From Sordaria brevicollis (taxonomy: Eukaryota; Ascomycota; Sordariomycetes; Sordariales; Sordariaceae): 64,000 bases of DNA. The position numbers and the translations under genes were made by a program. The notes below the pieces were generated by a model. It was not told the DNA's origin. It searched no databases and saw only the letters and a list, made by a program, of their open reading frames with translations. Each line of letters starts with the position of its first letter. The stretch's first letter is position 1. The stretch spans positions 2,976,001 to 3,040,000 of the forward strand of contig JAUTDP010000004.1 of NCBI GenBank assembly GCA_033439795.1, read 5' to 3'. Below are positions 46,401 to 59,473 of the stretch, one piece after another.

Positions 46401-49400
46401 GAAATATGGCGCAAAGTATTGACTAGAGAACGCTACAGTGTTGTGCATGAGATCTTGCCGCTCAGCATTATCGCCAAACGTACTGTAGAAGTCTGAATGG
46501 CGGGTAGAAGGGGAGATATCTCTGATGTTTCCGCCGCTACCCCGAGATTGACGGCCATAAGGTGTAAACGGCGAAAGGCGATCTGCTTGCTTCACTTTCG
46601 CGCTGGAGTATCTCGAGTGAGGTCTGACGATACTGCTATCGCTCGTGAAAGAAAGGAACGAGCTTTTGTGTCGAAGGCTCCTAGATCGCTTCGAGGTTGC
46701 GCCTGAATATGTTGTCATCCTGTCAGATTCAACCTCATGGGCCATCATAGGGGTCGGTATAGACGGAACACTCTGAGCAGGAGGATCCACAATATCTGGG
46801 ATAAAATCTTCTGGTGCTTCTGAAAGAAGAAGAAACGGCGTTCGATGGGTTCTTTGGTCCTCCCGACGTACAAATTCTTGCTGTTGCCGCTTCTGATTGG
46901 AGAAGTCAGGTTTCCTTCCAATGATTGCCAACGACACACTTGTTTCCAGAAGCGCATCCGTTTCAACACCATGGTGAGCCCGCATCTTGTGTCTCGCGGC
47001 GTGCTCAGCATTGATGCAGGACACTTTGACGTTGGGGATTTTGATGTTTGCCCTTTTCGAATAATGCGACCGCGCCCAATCATTGAAGTCAACATTGACA
47101 GATCCAGTTGAAAGAAGGAAAGCTGCCTCTTCGACATGGAGCCAGATGCCCACCGACTGGACATTCACACGGAGGAATGTGATGTCGTAGAGAACGATGG
47201 AAGCGGCTGAGATTAGCGCATTCTCGTCGTCATCAAATGAAAATCCAAAGGCGTTTCCACCCCTGACCAGCGTTGTCAAAAACTCCGTGGTACACTCGCC
47301 GGTAACGGTACCAACTAAGAGATCCCAATTGCATAGGTATGTTGGTTCAGCATGGGGAAGCCCAAAAAGTCGGTGCCCGTAGACACGGATGCCGTCTATG
47401 AACAGTTGTGTGTTCGAGCCAGTGGCACTCTTTGGGGTGTCTGCGCCCGACGAGTCCGAGCTGCCCAGCGACAGTTGTAGAGGTGCTACCTCCAAGTCCA
47501 TTTCCATGTAGTAATTTGTGAACCGCAGATCAGCGCCGAAAGAAGCTGCGTCTATCAGAATGTGACGAGTTGAAGAATAAAGATTTGCCGGTATCGATAT
47601 CTTCGGCTCGTCACACTTGACGCTTAAGATGACATCCAAGTCGCTCGACTTCTTAGGGGCGGCTTGTTGGTAGTCTCAGCGTCGGGATTTTGGTCTTTCA
47701 AGCGGAGCATATCCTGATGTTCGTCCAGTGTCTTGAAGTGAACATCGTCGCCAAAGTAGTTGTCTTTGATCTTCAAAGCATACCGCACAGTAAAGCCGTA
47801 TACACGCGCAAAGAGAGACTGCGCACTGAAGTTCAGGATGAGCGTATCCGTGTTCGCCGGCGAAGTTATCGCGTGGTAATGATAGGCGCCATCAACCACC
47901 ACGTTTTCCAGCCTTCCAACTTCCTTGGTGTCCAGAAAGGACGCTTGAGTATTCCATGGGGGAACATGAAGGGCAACGGAGGCGTTGCTCGCAGTGATAT
48001 AGAATGGAATGGCGTTCTTGTTTGGCCTGTAGATGTCAATGGGGATGGTCAACTTGGACTGAAGAAGAGGGCTGGCCACAATAAAGTACGTGTTATCGTC
48101 TAGATCGGTAGGGTTGTTGACGATATTCGCATCGTTGAGGTTCAGAAAAAGTCGGAGGTTCTGTAGTTGCAACTCAACGTGATACTTGAAGGGGGTAAAG
48201 ACAAGGTATTCAGGCGGTGGCCCGCTAGCCCAGTCACCAACCAAGTCAGTCAGAAGGAAGACGTGATCACGCAAGATGAAGAGGTCCAGATCACTGCTAG
48301 TAATTTTAAAGCGCCATTCGCGGAGGGCATTCCAGCCTAACGGAGTAGATAGATCGCAGGAGATCTGTTGTTTCCCTGATTTCCAGAGCAGTTCATGATT
48401 AATGCTGCTCGAGATCTCAGTACTCGGCAACTCTAGAATGAGCTGGTTTGAAAACCCGGCAGCGCCAGCTACCATATCCATGGTGTATGACATGGTAGCG
48501 TCTTTGGCTACCTTGATGTCAAGCCATCCGTACGGTCGTTGGTGTATAGTGGTAGGCTGCTCTGCCTTCTTCGACCGACCACGGTGTTTGCGTGTGTGAG
48601 ACGCAACTGGGGGCTTGGTCGCAGGTTCTTTGCCCTTCCATTTCCAATTCTTGGACTCCTCTCGTACAGGAACCCGGAGGGTGACTTCATCTTGTAACTC
48701 AATGTAGAAATTAAATTTGGTGGGAACGCGGTACGCGCCAACAGGCAATCGAGTAGCAGGAGTCGCATCCTTGCAAAGATTGGGGACAAAGGTGCGTTGG
48801 AGATCTGCTCGTTGCCGGTCCGCCCAAGGACCATAGTTGATGGAGCCGCCTTTGACCGTGAGCTGTATGGACCATGCTGGTGGCTCCTCGCCATTGATGT
48901 TATGCACAGATCCTGCCGCCGCTTTTTCAGTTGGAAGAAGGTGAGGACGCCGGACTTTGCCTACAACATCCCATAGAATCGTAAGCGTCGCTTCGGGGCT
49001 ATCCAAGATGGTCGGCACCGCTGCGTATTCTGATAAGGCCCAACCTGGTCTTGACAAACTGCCGATATCATTGGTCTTGCTGTCGAGGTATCGCGATAAT
49101 CCCTGCCAGTTATTTGGGTTTGAAGTCGATATGTGACTGGTTGCGGTTCCAATATCCCTCTCTGCATCAAGAGGGAGAGACTCTCTAGACTTATTCCGCC
49201 GGAAAGGCACAATGCGACGAAGCCGGTGGAGACGTCCCATTAACCTACGGACCTGTTGTTTGAAAAAGGGTCTGTGGTGAACAGAGATAGGGTCATGCGT
49301 TGCTGTTTGCCTGTCTCTGACAGCCTTTTCTGCCTGTTCCTCTTTATAATCCATATTCTCCTTCATTTCGATCACAGGGTGATCGAACTTGAAACGAAAG

Positions 49401-50409
49401 AATTGGCGGTATGGATCTGGGGTTTCGGTTGCTGAAGCATCGACCTCTCCTTCCATTGAATCCGTCTTGAAAATCAGAATGGCTTTCGTGTTCTCATTTC
49501 CCATCACCATGGCTGCCTTTGTACATTCCAACTGCAATGGTAACATCTGCAAGAACAAGGGGAGTTCATGTGAGAATTCTACGTCACGCTCATGCTCTTC
49601 GTCATCGTCCGAATCGGAAGACGCCAAAGTAGATGCGCGCCCGGTGCTGCTGTCCCGTATTGGTCGTCCATTCCTATATTGGGTGGCACCTGACCTCTGA
49701 GTCTGTTCCGACTTTCTCAGTGTCTCGCGCTTTTTTGACCGGCGCTTTCGTGTTGTTCCTGTTTCGTGGTCTCCCGCACCGTCACCTGCACCGACAGGCT
49801 CTGCCCCGGAAGCAGCCGGGACTGCATCCTCCTGTAGATCTGTCAAGCCAGACAGAACCGAATCATATGCCGGGCTGCGGTTGTAGATGAACCATTCCAG
49901 GCCGGAAAGATTGACACTGATGCGACAAGGAAGTTTGGGTGTCGGCGGTTGTTCAGGAATAGGCTCGGCGGCGGAATCGGTATCGGTCTCGTTGATTCTT
50001 CGAGAGCCTTTTGCTGGGATCTTGACGCCCCGTACCCTGCGCAGCCAGTATTTCCATGTTATGTAACCATTTTGAACCAATATCGTCTCGTTCGAGCCGT
50101 GGTACCGAAGGCCGGTAAAGAAGATGCGACCACCGAGCAGGGAGATCTGAAGGGCTTGAATGTCGATATAGACCTTGTACTGGTGCCAGGTCCACGTTCG
50201 CAGGGCCCAGGATACTAGAGACGCAAAGACTCGATTGAAATAAAGAAGGGAAAAAATCGACAATGCGCCGCAAATGATGAGAGATCCCAGGAATAATCTG
50301 TAGAATTGGCCCAGACAGTGTTAGTAAACGCCCAACTATCTGTCCAGCCTGAAGTCACTCACCCATTGAACCCTCCCTGGTCGTCGAAGAAGTTGTTGCG
50401 GATGGACAT
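40401..50409 (-). CDS. CSF1: Csf1/BLTP1 bridge-like lipid transfer protein, interrupted by one frameshift
   Basis: Exon 1 is 50,409-50,363 (MSIRNNFFDDQGGFNG), followed by a 65-nt intron and a giant exon 50,297-40,401; about 3,314 residues in total. A membrane anchor at about residues 16-40 (FLGSLIICGALSIFSLLYF) is followed by the diagnostic Csf1 start: VYIDIQALQISLLGGRIFF, GLRYHGSNETIL, GYITWKYWLRRV. The C terminus (PNLTHQIVIVSLLELAGEVE) also fits. Csf1/BLTP1 proteins form long hydrophobic grooves at ER contact sites; in yeast Csf1 supplies phosphatidylethanolamine for GPI-anchor synthesis and supports growth in the cold. The reading frame changes between 47,627 and 47,675. Upstream (KDQNPDAETTNKPP) and downstream (KKSSDLDVILSVKCDEP) sequence both look conserved, and one extra C in the C4 run at 47,656-47,659 would join them. 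No splice pair fits the gap. Confidence 0.9.
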
Positions 50410-51491
50410 TGTGAATAAGTATTAAGTAGCCAGATGTAGAGAGCTTTCCCCCTGGCTAGTAGTCAACGTGGATTGGACGATTTTCGTATGCGCCGTGTAT
50501 TCATGCCGCTCTCCATGGTGTCGCTCTGAAGCAATTCGGACGGAAGCAAAGAGATTGCGAATAGGTGGACGTCGGCTCACGTCCGTAGCAACTAAGCAAA
50601 ACAGAGCGCAAGAGCAAACAGCATGTCGGGGTTCAACTACCTCTCAGGAAAGAAGCTCTCAATGTGAAAGGCCGACATTGCAAGTGGTACCCGGCTAGGA
50701 TGGTGAACGTGTAGAGAAGTAAGCTGAGGACTGATAAGCTCATAGGGTAGCTCCAGTCCGATACATATGTCAAAGTCAACTTTTAGGGGTGTCCGTAGGT
50801 TGAGGCTACACCGAATGGACCGCGCTCTGAATTCGACAGAGCTGTCTGTGTACATGTATGTAGGGAGACGAACCTTGATGGGCAAGGGGGTTTGTCTGAT
50901 CGTCGTGAAATCTTAACACTGTGTAATTTATCTTGCTGAACAAGGTTCCATGAGGTTTTCTGGTAGACAGAGCCGTGCATTTACGTGTCTGCACGGCTGT
51001 TTCAATAACTGAAAGCCCAGACCCCGTCGGAACTTAATCCATAGAGGTTCCAACTTGCGGTTCTCAACGGCAGGAGCAGTGTGGGGTGTCAATTAACCAC
51101 CTGGGTTATAGGGCAGCGGTGGTAGTGGATGCCCGCTCACAGCCCAGCGTCATCGTCACCTCCGGTTCGTTGCCCAGACGGACCACGAGGCGCTCGCTCG
51201 CTGGGCACACTGCAGCTACGACGGGACGAGCACTCACACGGCCTCCTCCATCTTTACGCCCGCCAGTGACATCGTGGTTCCCGTTATCGCCTTTCCGTCG
51301 TTGCATCATTTTCTTCAGGCTGCACCTTTCAAGGTGCAATACCAACACTTCTTCGCTCCACCATGCCGGCGCAACATGCCATAGGTTGAACGGCTTTTAC
51401 TCTACCTGCGATCCAAAAAGTCGTTGCCGCGAACCCTTCGAGCCCAAAGTTCCCCTCCAACCTCGTCGCCGGGATCACCGAGATAGGAAAT
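50410..51491. promoter_or_regulatory. Divergent promoter region between Csf1 and the TMEM184-like gene
   Basis: 1,082 nt separate the two start codons, which point away from each other, so both promoters must lie here. No gene or clear motif was recognised. Plus-strand frames near 51,086-51,490 overlap the probable leader of the TMEM184-like gene. Confidence 0.6.
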
Positions 51492-53552
51492 ATGGGAGGC
51501 ACCGGCCAAAAGCTTGCCGATGTGGCAACCATAGTTGGAGGCGTCGCGTCTATTGTCGCGACTCTGCTCTCCATGGTGTATGTCTACTCTACCGATAACC
51601 CATTGTGTCGCAACTCCAACATCGATGCCCGAACATCATACTGACCCAGCTCTGTAACAGGTCGATATGGCTCCAAACGTGAGTTCTCCCACGTATCGCT
51701 CCATGTCATTCATGTTCGGCCACTGATAATCAACAGCAAGAACTATCGCAAGCCGCTTTTGCAACGCTATGTCGTGCGGATCCTTCTCATGTGAGTTCGC
51801 ATAATAGGAGTGTATTTTAGGCGCATTCTCTGACAAGTTTCCATCTTCAGGGTTCCAATATACTCGATTGCTTCATGGACTAGCATGGTCTCACGAACTG
51901 CGGCAGCCTTTGTCGACCCGATCAGAGACATCTACGAGGCCTTCACCATCTACACATTCTTCCAGTTGTTGATCAACTACTTGAGCGGAGAACGAGCCCT
52001 CATTATCATGACCCACGGTCGCGAGCCGATCCATCACCTATGGCCGATGAACCATATTCTCCCCCGCGTCGATATTTCCGATCCGCATACCTTCCTCGCC
52101 ATAAAGCGCGGCATCTTGCAATATGCGTGGATGAAACCACTCCTGGCACTGTCGGCTGTGATCATGAAGGCTACTGGGGTATATCACGAGGGAGACATCA
52201 AGCTCACCTCGGGCTACTTCTGGAGCGGCATCGTCTACAACATTAGCGTCACAGTCAGCTTATACTCCTTGGGCCTGTTCTGGGTGTGTATGAACGACGA
52301 CCTCAAGCCCTTCCGACCAATGCCCAAGTTCCTGTGTGTCAAGGCCATCATCTTTGCCTCTTACTGGCAGGGTTTTGCCCTCGGTATTCTGGTGTTCCTT
52401 GGAGCTTTCCCCAATGTCGAGGGCTACACCCAAGATGGCCTGGCAGCAGCTATCCAGGACTTCCTCATTTGTTTGGAGATGCCAGCCTTTGCGATTGCTC
52501 ATTGGTACGCCTTCTCTTGGCATGACTTTGCCGACAAGAGGGTGTCTGCTGCAAGGATGCCGGTCAAGTATGCAATGAGGGACGCTTTCGGCATTCGCGA
52601 CTTGATTCAAGACTCCAAGGAAACCTTTACCGGTGACAAGTACGGTTACCGGGTCTTTGACTCGGGCGACAAGATCATGGCACACGAGCAGTCGAGGTCG
52701 AGGCTTGCCCGACTCAAGGAAGGCATGCGATATGAGCGGGGAGGCAAGGGCAAATACTGGATCCCGCGACCAGACGAAATCAACCAAAACACTCCGCTAT
52801 TGGGTGCAAACGGCGGTCCTAGCAGAAGGAGCAACTCCTCATCTCCGCACCACGATGACTCGGATGACATTGTGCTTGATCCAGAGGAGGAACAGCTCTA
52901 CGCAGGAGCTAGAAAACTCGAGTTCGGTGACTGGAACGTAAGGAGCCCGTTCTTCGCATAGCACGATGACGATTCGCTGACCCAATCACAGTATCCCGTC
53001 ATTACGGCCAACGAGCCGTGGAGAGATCGTTACCGCTCACCTCATCCTAGTCTATTCCAAAACACTCCGACCGGGAGCTTCTACAACCGATCTTCATCAA
53101 GCAGAAGCTCGGTTCCCACGCTGAACCCGAGAGACCCCTTGGAGAGGCGCAAGAAAGAGGCACCAGAAGGCCCCGAGGTTCTTCCCGAAGATGACAAGAA
53201 AGGCAAAAGGAAGGCGAGCACAAACAGTAAAGGGGCAGCATCGGCCTCTAGCCCAGACAAGGGGTTGGATCCTTTGGAAATCGCATACGGCCCAATGGTG
53301 GGAACCACCTCCAAACTCACCGAAGACGACTTCAAAGTCGACGATGTCAGCCCTCATCACCCGCACGGGGCGTTATCACCGGGACACGATGCTGCACATG
53401 ATACTGAGGACGATGGAAACAAAACCGCAGTCACAGAAGTGTCCAATCACTGGGGCCATGCTACAGATACCGAGGCCGAAGACGAGGACGAGAGAAGCCC
53501 ACACTTTACTGTTGGTGGTGAAGAAGAATTCCAGAACGTATGGGGGAGGTGA
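51492..53552 (+). CDS. TMEM184/DUF300 (organic solute transporter Ost-alpha-like) membrane protein
   Basis: Five exons (51,492-51,577; 51,661-51,678; 51,737-51,790; 51,851-52,937; 52,992-53,552) sum to 1,806 nt, giving 601 residues in frame. The second exon is only 18 nt. The first about 310 residues contain about seven hydrophobic helices, starting with VATIVGGVASIVATLLSMV. They include family landmarks: KPLLQRYVVRILLMVPIYSI, DIYEAFTIYTFFQLLINYL, SGERAL, LKRGILQYAW-like (AIKRGILQYAW), KPLLALSAVI and PFRPMPKFLCVKAIIFASYW. The roughly 290-residue tail is soluble, charged and disordered (acidic and Lys-rich stretches). Members are related to Ost-alpha bile/steroid transporter subunits; fungal members have no settled substrate and are thought to sit in vacuolar or endosomal membranes. 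It is transcribed divergently from Csf1. Confidence 0.88.
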
Positions 53553-55732
53553 CTACGCGTCTGATATCTACTAGCTGCTTGGGGCGATGTTTTTGCTTTG
53601 ATATTCTGCTTAGCCCTTAATGAGCTTGCATGAGCTGTTCTGGTGTTCAAAGAGATTGCGGTATGGATCACGGGTTCAAATAGGTTATTGCGGGAGTCGG
53701 TATGGGCGTTGGCGTAGGATCCTGTTGATTGCTTAGGTCTAGCAATTTGGAAGTACAGCATTCGTAGGCAATATTTTCATTTCATAACTCATACCTTACT
53801 CTGTCCCTCGTATTGCCATACCTGTGGAAACCTCTGGTCTGCTCTACTCGCAGGAAGCATATTAGACTTTAGCTCATGGTGTCAACATAATCGGCATTTC
53901 TTAATCCCGGAAGAGCATCGAGGGAAGTGATGGTATCTATATAAAGTCATAATGTTGGAAATTTATATGTTTTTCATCCAACGGTAAATAAATGCATCGC
54001 CTGATCAGTACATAGGAGCCACAAGTCGTCAGTTACATCCAGGCCTTTAACGGACGTCTTGGGGTGAAACTCGGATCATAAGTCTCGTTGCGGGGTACAG
54101 TGACGACTCTCAGCTACCATTTTCCTACTTTACTACACACTCAACGGCGAGACTGAACTGTTCTGTTCTGCCGGCATCGTATTCGCCAATGTTAGATGAG
54201 CTGACAGGAGCTCAAGCTTGAAGCTCTGGCCGGATTACTCATTGTGTGACAAGCGATGTGTTACGTATGCCTACCTATTCGAGCTCGCCGGATGAGCAGC
54301 ACCAAGCAAAGAGTGAATGATAAAGCAAATCCCATCCTCGGACGCGGTCTTCACATATCAGTGCAAGAATTATCCACCTCCATGTCCTTATCCATAATAG
54401 CAAAACCACCGGCAATAAGCAGTCACGGCGGCAACTAGGGATAACAGCCCCGAAGCCGTAGAGGTACCTACAGAGTGGTGGTGAGGCTGTTGAACTGGCC
54501 CGGGTTTATTTGATATGCTTGTGTAGAGGTGGGTAGCTGGAAGTCATATTATAAAAACCTGGTCCTCTCCCAGGCGGCAAAGACAAAGCGTTTGTCACTT
54601 GTAACTCGGGGTCAAGGTTTAGTAAACAACAAAGGCCGATGATTATTGTCGTATATCACTCCATCCGGCTTCGTTTGTTCGCGTTCGAATTGCCACGGCG
54701 AGGACGGGACTGGAAGTGGGATCACCTCTAGCTACGGTTATCTCAAAGGTTGCCGCCGGGAAGTGTGAAGCTGCCTGGTGAACCGGGCCCCAAGCGGGCC
54801 AAAGCTCCGACCTCCCAGCTTCCCTATCAGGTGAATGAACAGCTCAAATACCTGCCAGCTTCGGACAGCTTCACTGCCCCTGCTGAAGCACAAGTGACCA
54901 GCCCAGGACGTTGAGCGATAGCAGCTTCACTTGCTAGCTTCTGTCTAGTCAAAGGGATCCTGTAGCATTGAGTCTTCGGTTATACCACAAAAGGCCTAAT
55001 GCCCCGTGAACGGGCTCTCTTCACAGGCTTTCGGAACACCGAAGTGGAAATGAGGAAAATGATGTCGGACCGCGAAAGGTTCATGGTGGGAGATATGGAG
55101 TCGATAGGTGAATTAGACTGCTTCTCGGTGGTGGTGAAGCTGTTCGGTGGCGGCCTGGTGCAATTCATCATGGCGGGAGGTTCAGGATCACCTCCCACTT
55201 CACTGGCCGAACCCGAATTGGGAGGAGAGGGGCAAAACAGGGCTTGACCCTCGTTGGTGAAGTCAGACATCAGGCGGTGCCGCGCACAAGTGACTGGACG
55301 GCCAATCAAACCTTCTCATGCGGCCATTCTACCCCACTACATAAACCCCTCCTCCCCTCCCCTCGCCAATTTTTTCACAGCAGTTTGCCCACCCCGCCCA
55401 CTTCAGTCGACGACCAGTCCCACAAGTGCAATTTGGCTACAGGCTAGAGTGGCCGCCCCCGACTCCATATCAACGTCCTCGACCCTCTTTTTCCGACTTG
55501 CAAACTCACTGTTTTTCGGCTCTGCTACTTTCCTAGTCTGGGGCTGATACTGAGCACTAGCATTTTTTTTGCCAGGTTGGACTGCTTTTCCCGGGATCCT
55601 GCTTTGTCAGTTCTCGGCTGGTTCGCTTGCATTTGAGTGAGGAAAAAAAAATCTCGTTCTCTCGAGACTTCTTCCTTTCCACACCACGTCAAACACCCAT
55701 TTTAGCAGTGTGTGTCAGACAATACCGCCAAA
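53553..55732. promoter_or_regulatory. Spacer and promoter/leader of the eEF2 gene
   Basis: No gene supported. The last about 400 nt are C/T-rich, ending in a strong start context CCGCCAAAATGG, as expected for a very highly expressed translation gene. Frames at 54,980-55,547 are short and unrecognised. Confidence 0.5.
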
Positions 55733-58622
55733 ATGGTCAAGTAAGTCCTCTTCCTTTGGCCGAGACCATCGTCGTCATGGTCGTCTACACTTGATACACC
55801 TCGTCGTCGTCGCCGTCGCCGTCTTCGACTATGTCGTCGCCGTCGCCGTCGCCGTCGTCGATGGGTGCAAACTTCTTCGACTCTCTCCTACCCCGCCTCG
55901 GAGATAAGGACATCACACGTCCGCAAACATGGACAACAAGAACAACAACGTGCTGACCATGCGCCCTCGGATAGCTTCACGATTGACGAGATCCGTGCCT
56001 TGATGGACAAGCCCACTAACGTGCGCAACATGTCCGTCATTGCGCACGTTGATCACGGCAAGTCCACTTTGACCGACTCTCTCCTCGCCAAGGCCGGTAT
56101 CATTTCCTCCGGCAAGGCTGGTGAGGCTCGTGCCACGGATACCCGTGCCGACGAGCAGGAGCGTGGTATTACCATCAAGTCTACCGCCATCTCCCTCTAC
56201 GGCACCCTCCCCGATGAGGAGGATCTCAAGGACATCGTTGGCCAGAAGTCTGACGGTATGTTATACCTCCCCTCCCACACGCACTACCAGGACAGGAACT
56301 AAGACCATCACTACAGGCAAGGATTTCTTGATCAACTTGATCGATTCCCCCGGTCACGTTGATTTCTCTTCCGAAGTCACTGCTGCCCTCCGTGTTACCG
56401 ATGGTGCTCTCGTCGTCGTCGACACCGTCGAGGGTGTCTGCGTCCAGACCGAGACCGTCCTTCGTCAGGCTCTCGGTGAGCGCATCAAGCCCGTTGTCAT
56501 CATCAACAAGGTCGATCGCGCTCTTCTCGAGCTCCAGGTCTCCAAGGAGGATCTTTACCAGTCCTTCTCTCGTACCATCGAGTCCGTCAACGTCATCATT
56601 TCCACCTACTTCGACAAGTCTCTTGGTGACGTCCAGGTCTACCCCGACCGCGGTACCGTCGCTTTCGGTTCCGGTCTTCACGGCTGGGCTTTCACCATCC
56701 GTCAGTTCGCCACTCGCTACGCCAAGAAGTTCGGTGTCGACCGCAACAAGATGATGGAGCGTCTCTGGGGCGACAACTACTTCAACCCCAAGACCAAGAA
56801 GTGGACCAAGAACGGCACCTACGAGGGCAAGGAGCTCGAGCGTGCCTTCAACCAGTTCATTCTCGACCCCATCTTCAAGATCTTCTCCGCTGTCATGAAC
56901 TTCAAGAAGGACGAGGTTGCCGCTCTCCTCGAGAAGCTCAACCTCAAGCTTGCTGCTGATGACCGTGACAAGGAGGGCAAGCAGCTCCTCAAGGCCGTCA
57001 TGAAGGCCTTCCTTCCCGCTGCTGACTGCTTGTTGGAGATGATGATTCTCCACCTTCCTTCCCCCGTCACTGCCCAGGCCTACCGTGCCGAGACCCTCTA
57101 CGAGGGTCCCCAGGACGATGAGGCTGCCATTGCCATCAAGAACTGCGACCCCAAGGGCCCCCTCATGCTCTACGTCTCCAAGATGGTTCCCACCTCCGAT
57201 AAGGGTCGTTTCTACGCTTTCGGTCGTGTCTTCGCCGGTACCGTCCGCTCCGGTCTCAAGGTCCGCATCCAGGGCCCCAACTACACCCCCGGCAAGAAGG
57301 AGGATCTCTTCATCAAGGCCATTCAGCGTACCGTCCTCATGATGGGTGGCAAGGTCGAGCCCATTGATGACATGCCCGCTGGTAACATTGTTGGCCTCGT
57401 CGGTATTGACCAGTTCCTTCTCAAGTCTGGTACCCTTACCACCTCCGAGACTGCCCACAACATGAAGGTCATGAAGTTCTCCGTCTCCCCCGTCGTCCAG
57501 CGTTCCGTCCAGGTCAAGAATGCCCAGGATCTCCCCAAGCTTGTTGAGGGTCTCAAGCGTCTCTCCAAGTCCGACCCTTGCGTCCTTACCTTCTCTAACG
57601 AGTCCGGCGAGCACGTCGTTGCTGGTGCTGGTGAGCTCCATCTCGAGATTTGCTTGAACGATCTCGAGAACGACCACGCCGGTGTTCCCCTCACCATCTC
57701 CGACCCCGTCGTCCAGTACCGTGAGACCGTCGCTGGCAAGTCCTCCATGACTGCCCTCTCCAAGTCTCCCAACAAGCACAACCGTCTCTACATGGTTGCC
57801 GAGCCCCTTGATGAGGAGCTCTGCCTTGCCATTGAGAACGGCAAGATCACCCCCCGTGACGATTTCAAGGCCCGTGCCCGTATCCTCGCTGACGACTTCG
57901 GCTGGGACGTCACTGATGCCCGTAAGATCTGGGCTTTCGGCCCCGACACCAACGGTGCCAACTTGCTCGTTGACCAGACCAAGGCCGTCCAGTACCTCAA
58001 CGAAATCAAGGATTCCGTTGTCTCCGGTTTCCAGTGGGCCACCCGTGAGGGTCCCATCGGTGAGGAGCCCATGCGCTCCATCCGCTTCAACATCCTTGAT
58101 GTTACTCTCCACGCTGATGCTATTCACCGTGGTGGCGGTCAGATCATCCCCACTGCTCGTCGCGTTCTTTACGCTGCTACCCTTCTTGCCGAGCCCTCGC
58201 TCCTCGAGCCCGTCTTCTTGGTCGAGATTCAGGTTCCCGAGCAGGCCATGGGTGGTGTCTACGGTGTCCTTACCCGCCGTCGTGGTCACGTCTTCGGCGA
58301 GGAGCAGCGCCCCGGCACTCCTCTTTTCACCATCAAGGCCTACCTCCCCGTCATGGAGTCTTTCGGCTTCAACGGCGATCTCCGTGCCGCCACCTCCGGC
58401 CAGGCTTTCCCCCAGTCCGTCTTCGATCACTGGGAGCGTCTCCCCGGTGGCTCTCCTCTCGACGGCTCCTCCAAGGTCGGCCAGATCGTCCAGGAGATGC
58501 GCAAGCGCAAGGGTCTCAAGGTCGAGGTTCCCGGCTACGAGAACGTAAGTCTAACTCCACTATATCATGATCATGGGTAACATTTCGCTAACGATGCTCT
58601 ACAGTACTACGACAAGCTCTAA
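55733..58622 (+). CDS. Translation elongation factor 2 (eEF2)
   Basis: Four exons (55,733-55,740; 55,975-56,255; 56,317-58,544; 58,605-58,622) give 844 residues, the normal eEF2 size. The first exon is just ATG GTC AA and the last encodes only YYDKL. eEF2 is the cytosolic GTPase that drives ribosomal translocation. Visible motifs are the P-loop AHVDHGKST (about 25-33), switch [15 protein letters not shown], and [14 protein letters not shown] with His700 in the diphthamide position, the target of diphtheria-type toxins. The N terminus [20 protein letters not shown] is canonical. Codon use is extremely biased to C-ending codons, which also keeps a 734-codon antisense frame open. In N. crassa the eEF2 gene is cot-3; I do not assign that symbol because the species is unconfirmed. 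Intron 1 (234 nt) contains a CGTCGT/GCCGTC repeat at about 55,800-55,860. Confidence 0.97.
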
Positions 58623-59473
58623 ATTACGTCTACCCAAGGCGTGCGACACCGTTCTCAGTGCTCTGGTCCAGATTAAGGCTGGAGTAACTCGACATTTACT
58701 GAGATTTGACCTTTAGGCGTCGGGAAGGATGGATGAGATACCGAGGAATTTTTTGGTAGATTCCTTCCTTTAGCATATTTGGCTTGTCATGTAGTCACGA
58801 AAAAATGAATTTCCTTGCGATGACCAAAAAACCATGTACCGAAAGATTCCCTTGTTTCCGTGTTCGTCATGTCTAAGGAAGTTTTCGTGTTCCATGTCTA
58901 TCGATCTGCACGAGAATCTGATCATGGTGTCATGGCTTGCAGGTCAAATGTTGCAGGTTTCCAGAAAGGGGCTGGTGTATGGAAGATGATTATGGCCCAT
59001 TTGGTGTATAAATCATAGAAACGCGGCGTTATTCGAGGTCGGAATTGGATATCCTGCAATTTTCCCAATCCACATTCAATGACTTGGTCGTGACTCTCAT
59101 CAGAAGGAAGGGGTTTGTTCGCTGCAGCCACGCATCCAATCCTCCGAGGTGGTGCGGGGCGGGCGCGCTACTAATTTCCTTTGTAGTCCCCCAACAAGGT
59201 CGAGCGCGACGCGCTGTGCCCTGGTAAGCTGAGATGCGCTGCGCTGTGACCTCCCCATTGTTTTAGCCCGCCTGCCCGCTATCCATCGGACCAGGGTTCC
59301 TTCCATTCCCGATCCCAGAAAAAAAGTTACGACGCAATAAACCGAAGACGACGATCGCAGCATTCCTCGACCTTGAAGGATTACACCACCACTTTTTGTC
59401 GTCTTGCTCATTCGATACCGAGCGCCATATTTCTATGCCTATATTCGGTTCCTGAAACACGTATCAGAGCAAA
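58623..59473. other. Intergenic, 3' end of eEF2 and promoter of the CCCH/RRM gene
   Basis: No gene supported; only short unrecognised frames on either strand. Confidence 0.6.

Noticed and set aside
56226..58430. 734-codon open frame antisense to eEF2
   Set aside because: It exactly mirrors the eEF2 coding exon. The extreme C-ending codon bias of eEF2 removes stops from the opposite strand. The translation is repetitive Gly/Leu/Asp/Val without domain features.
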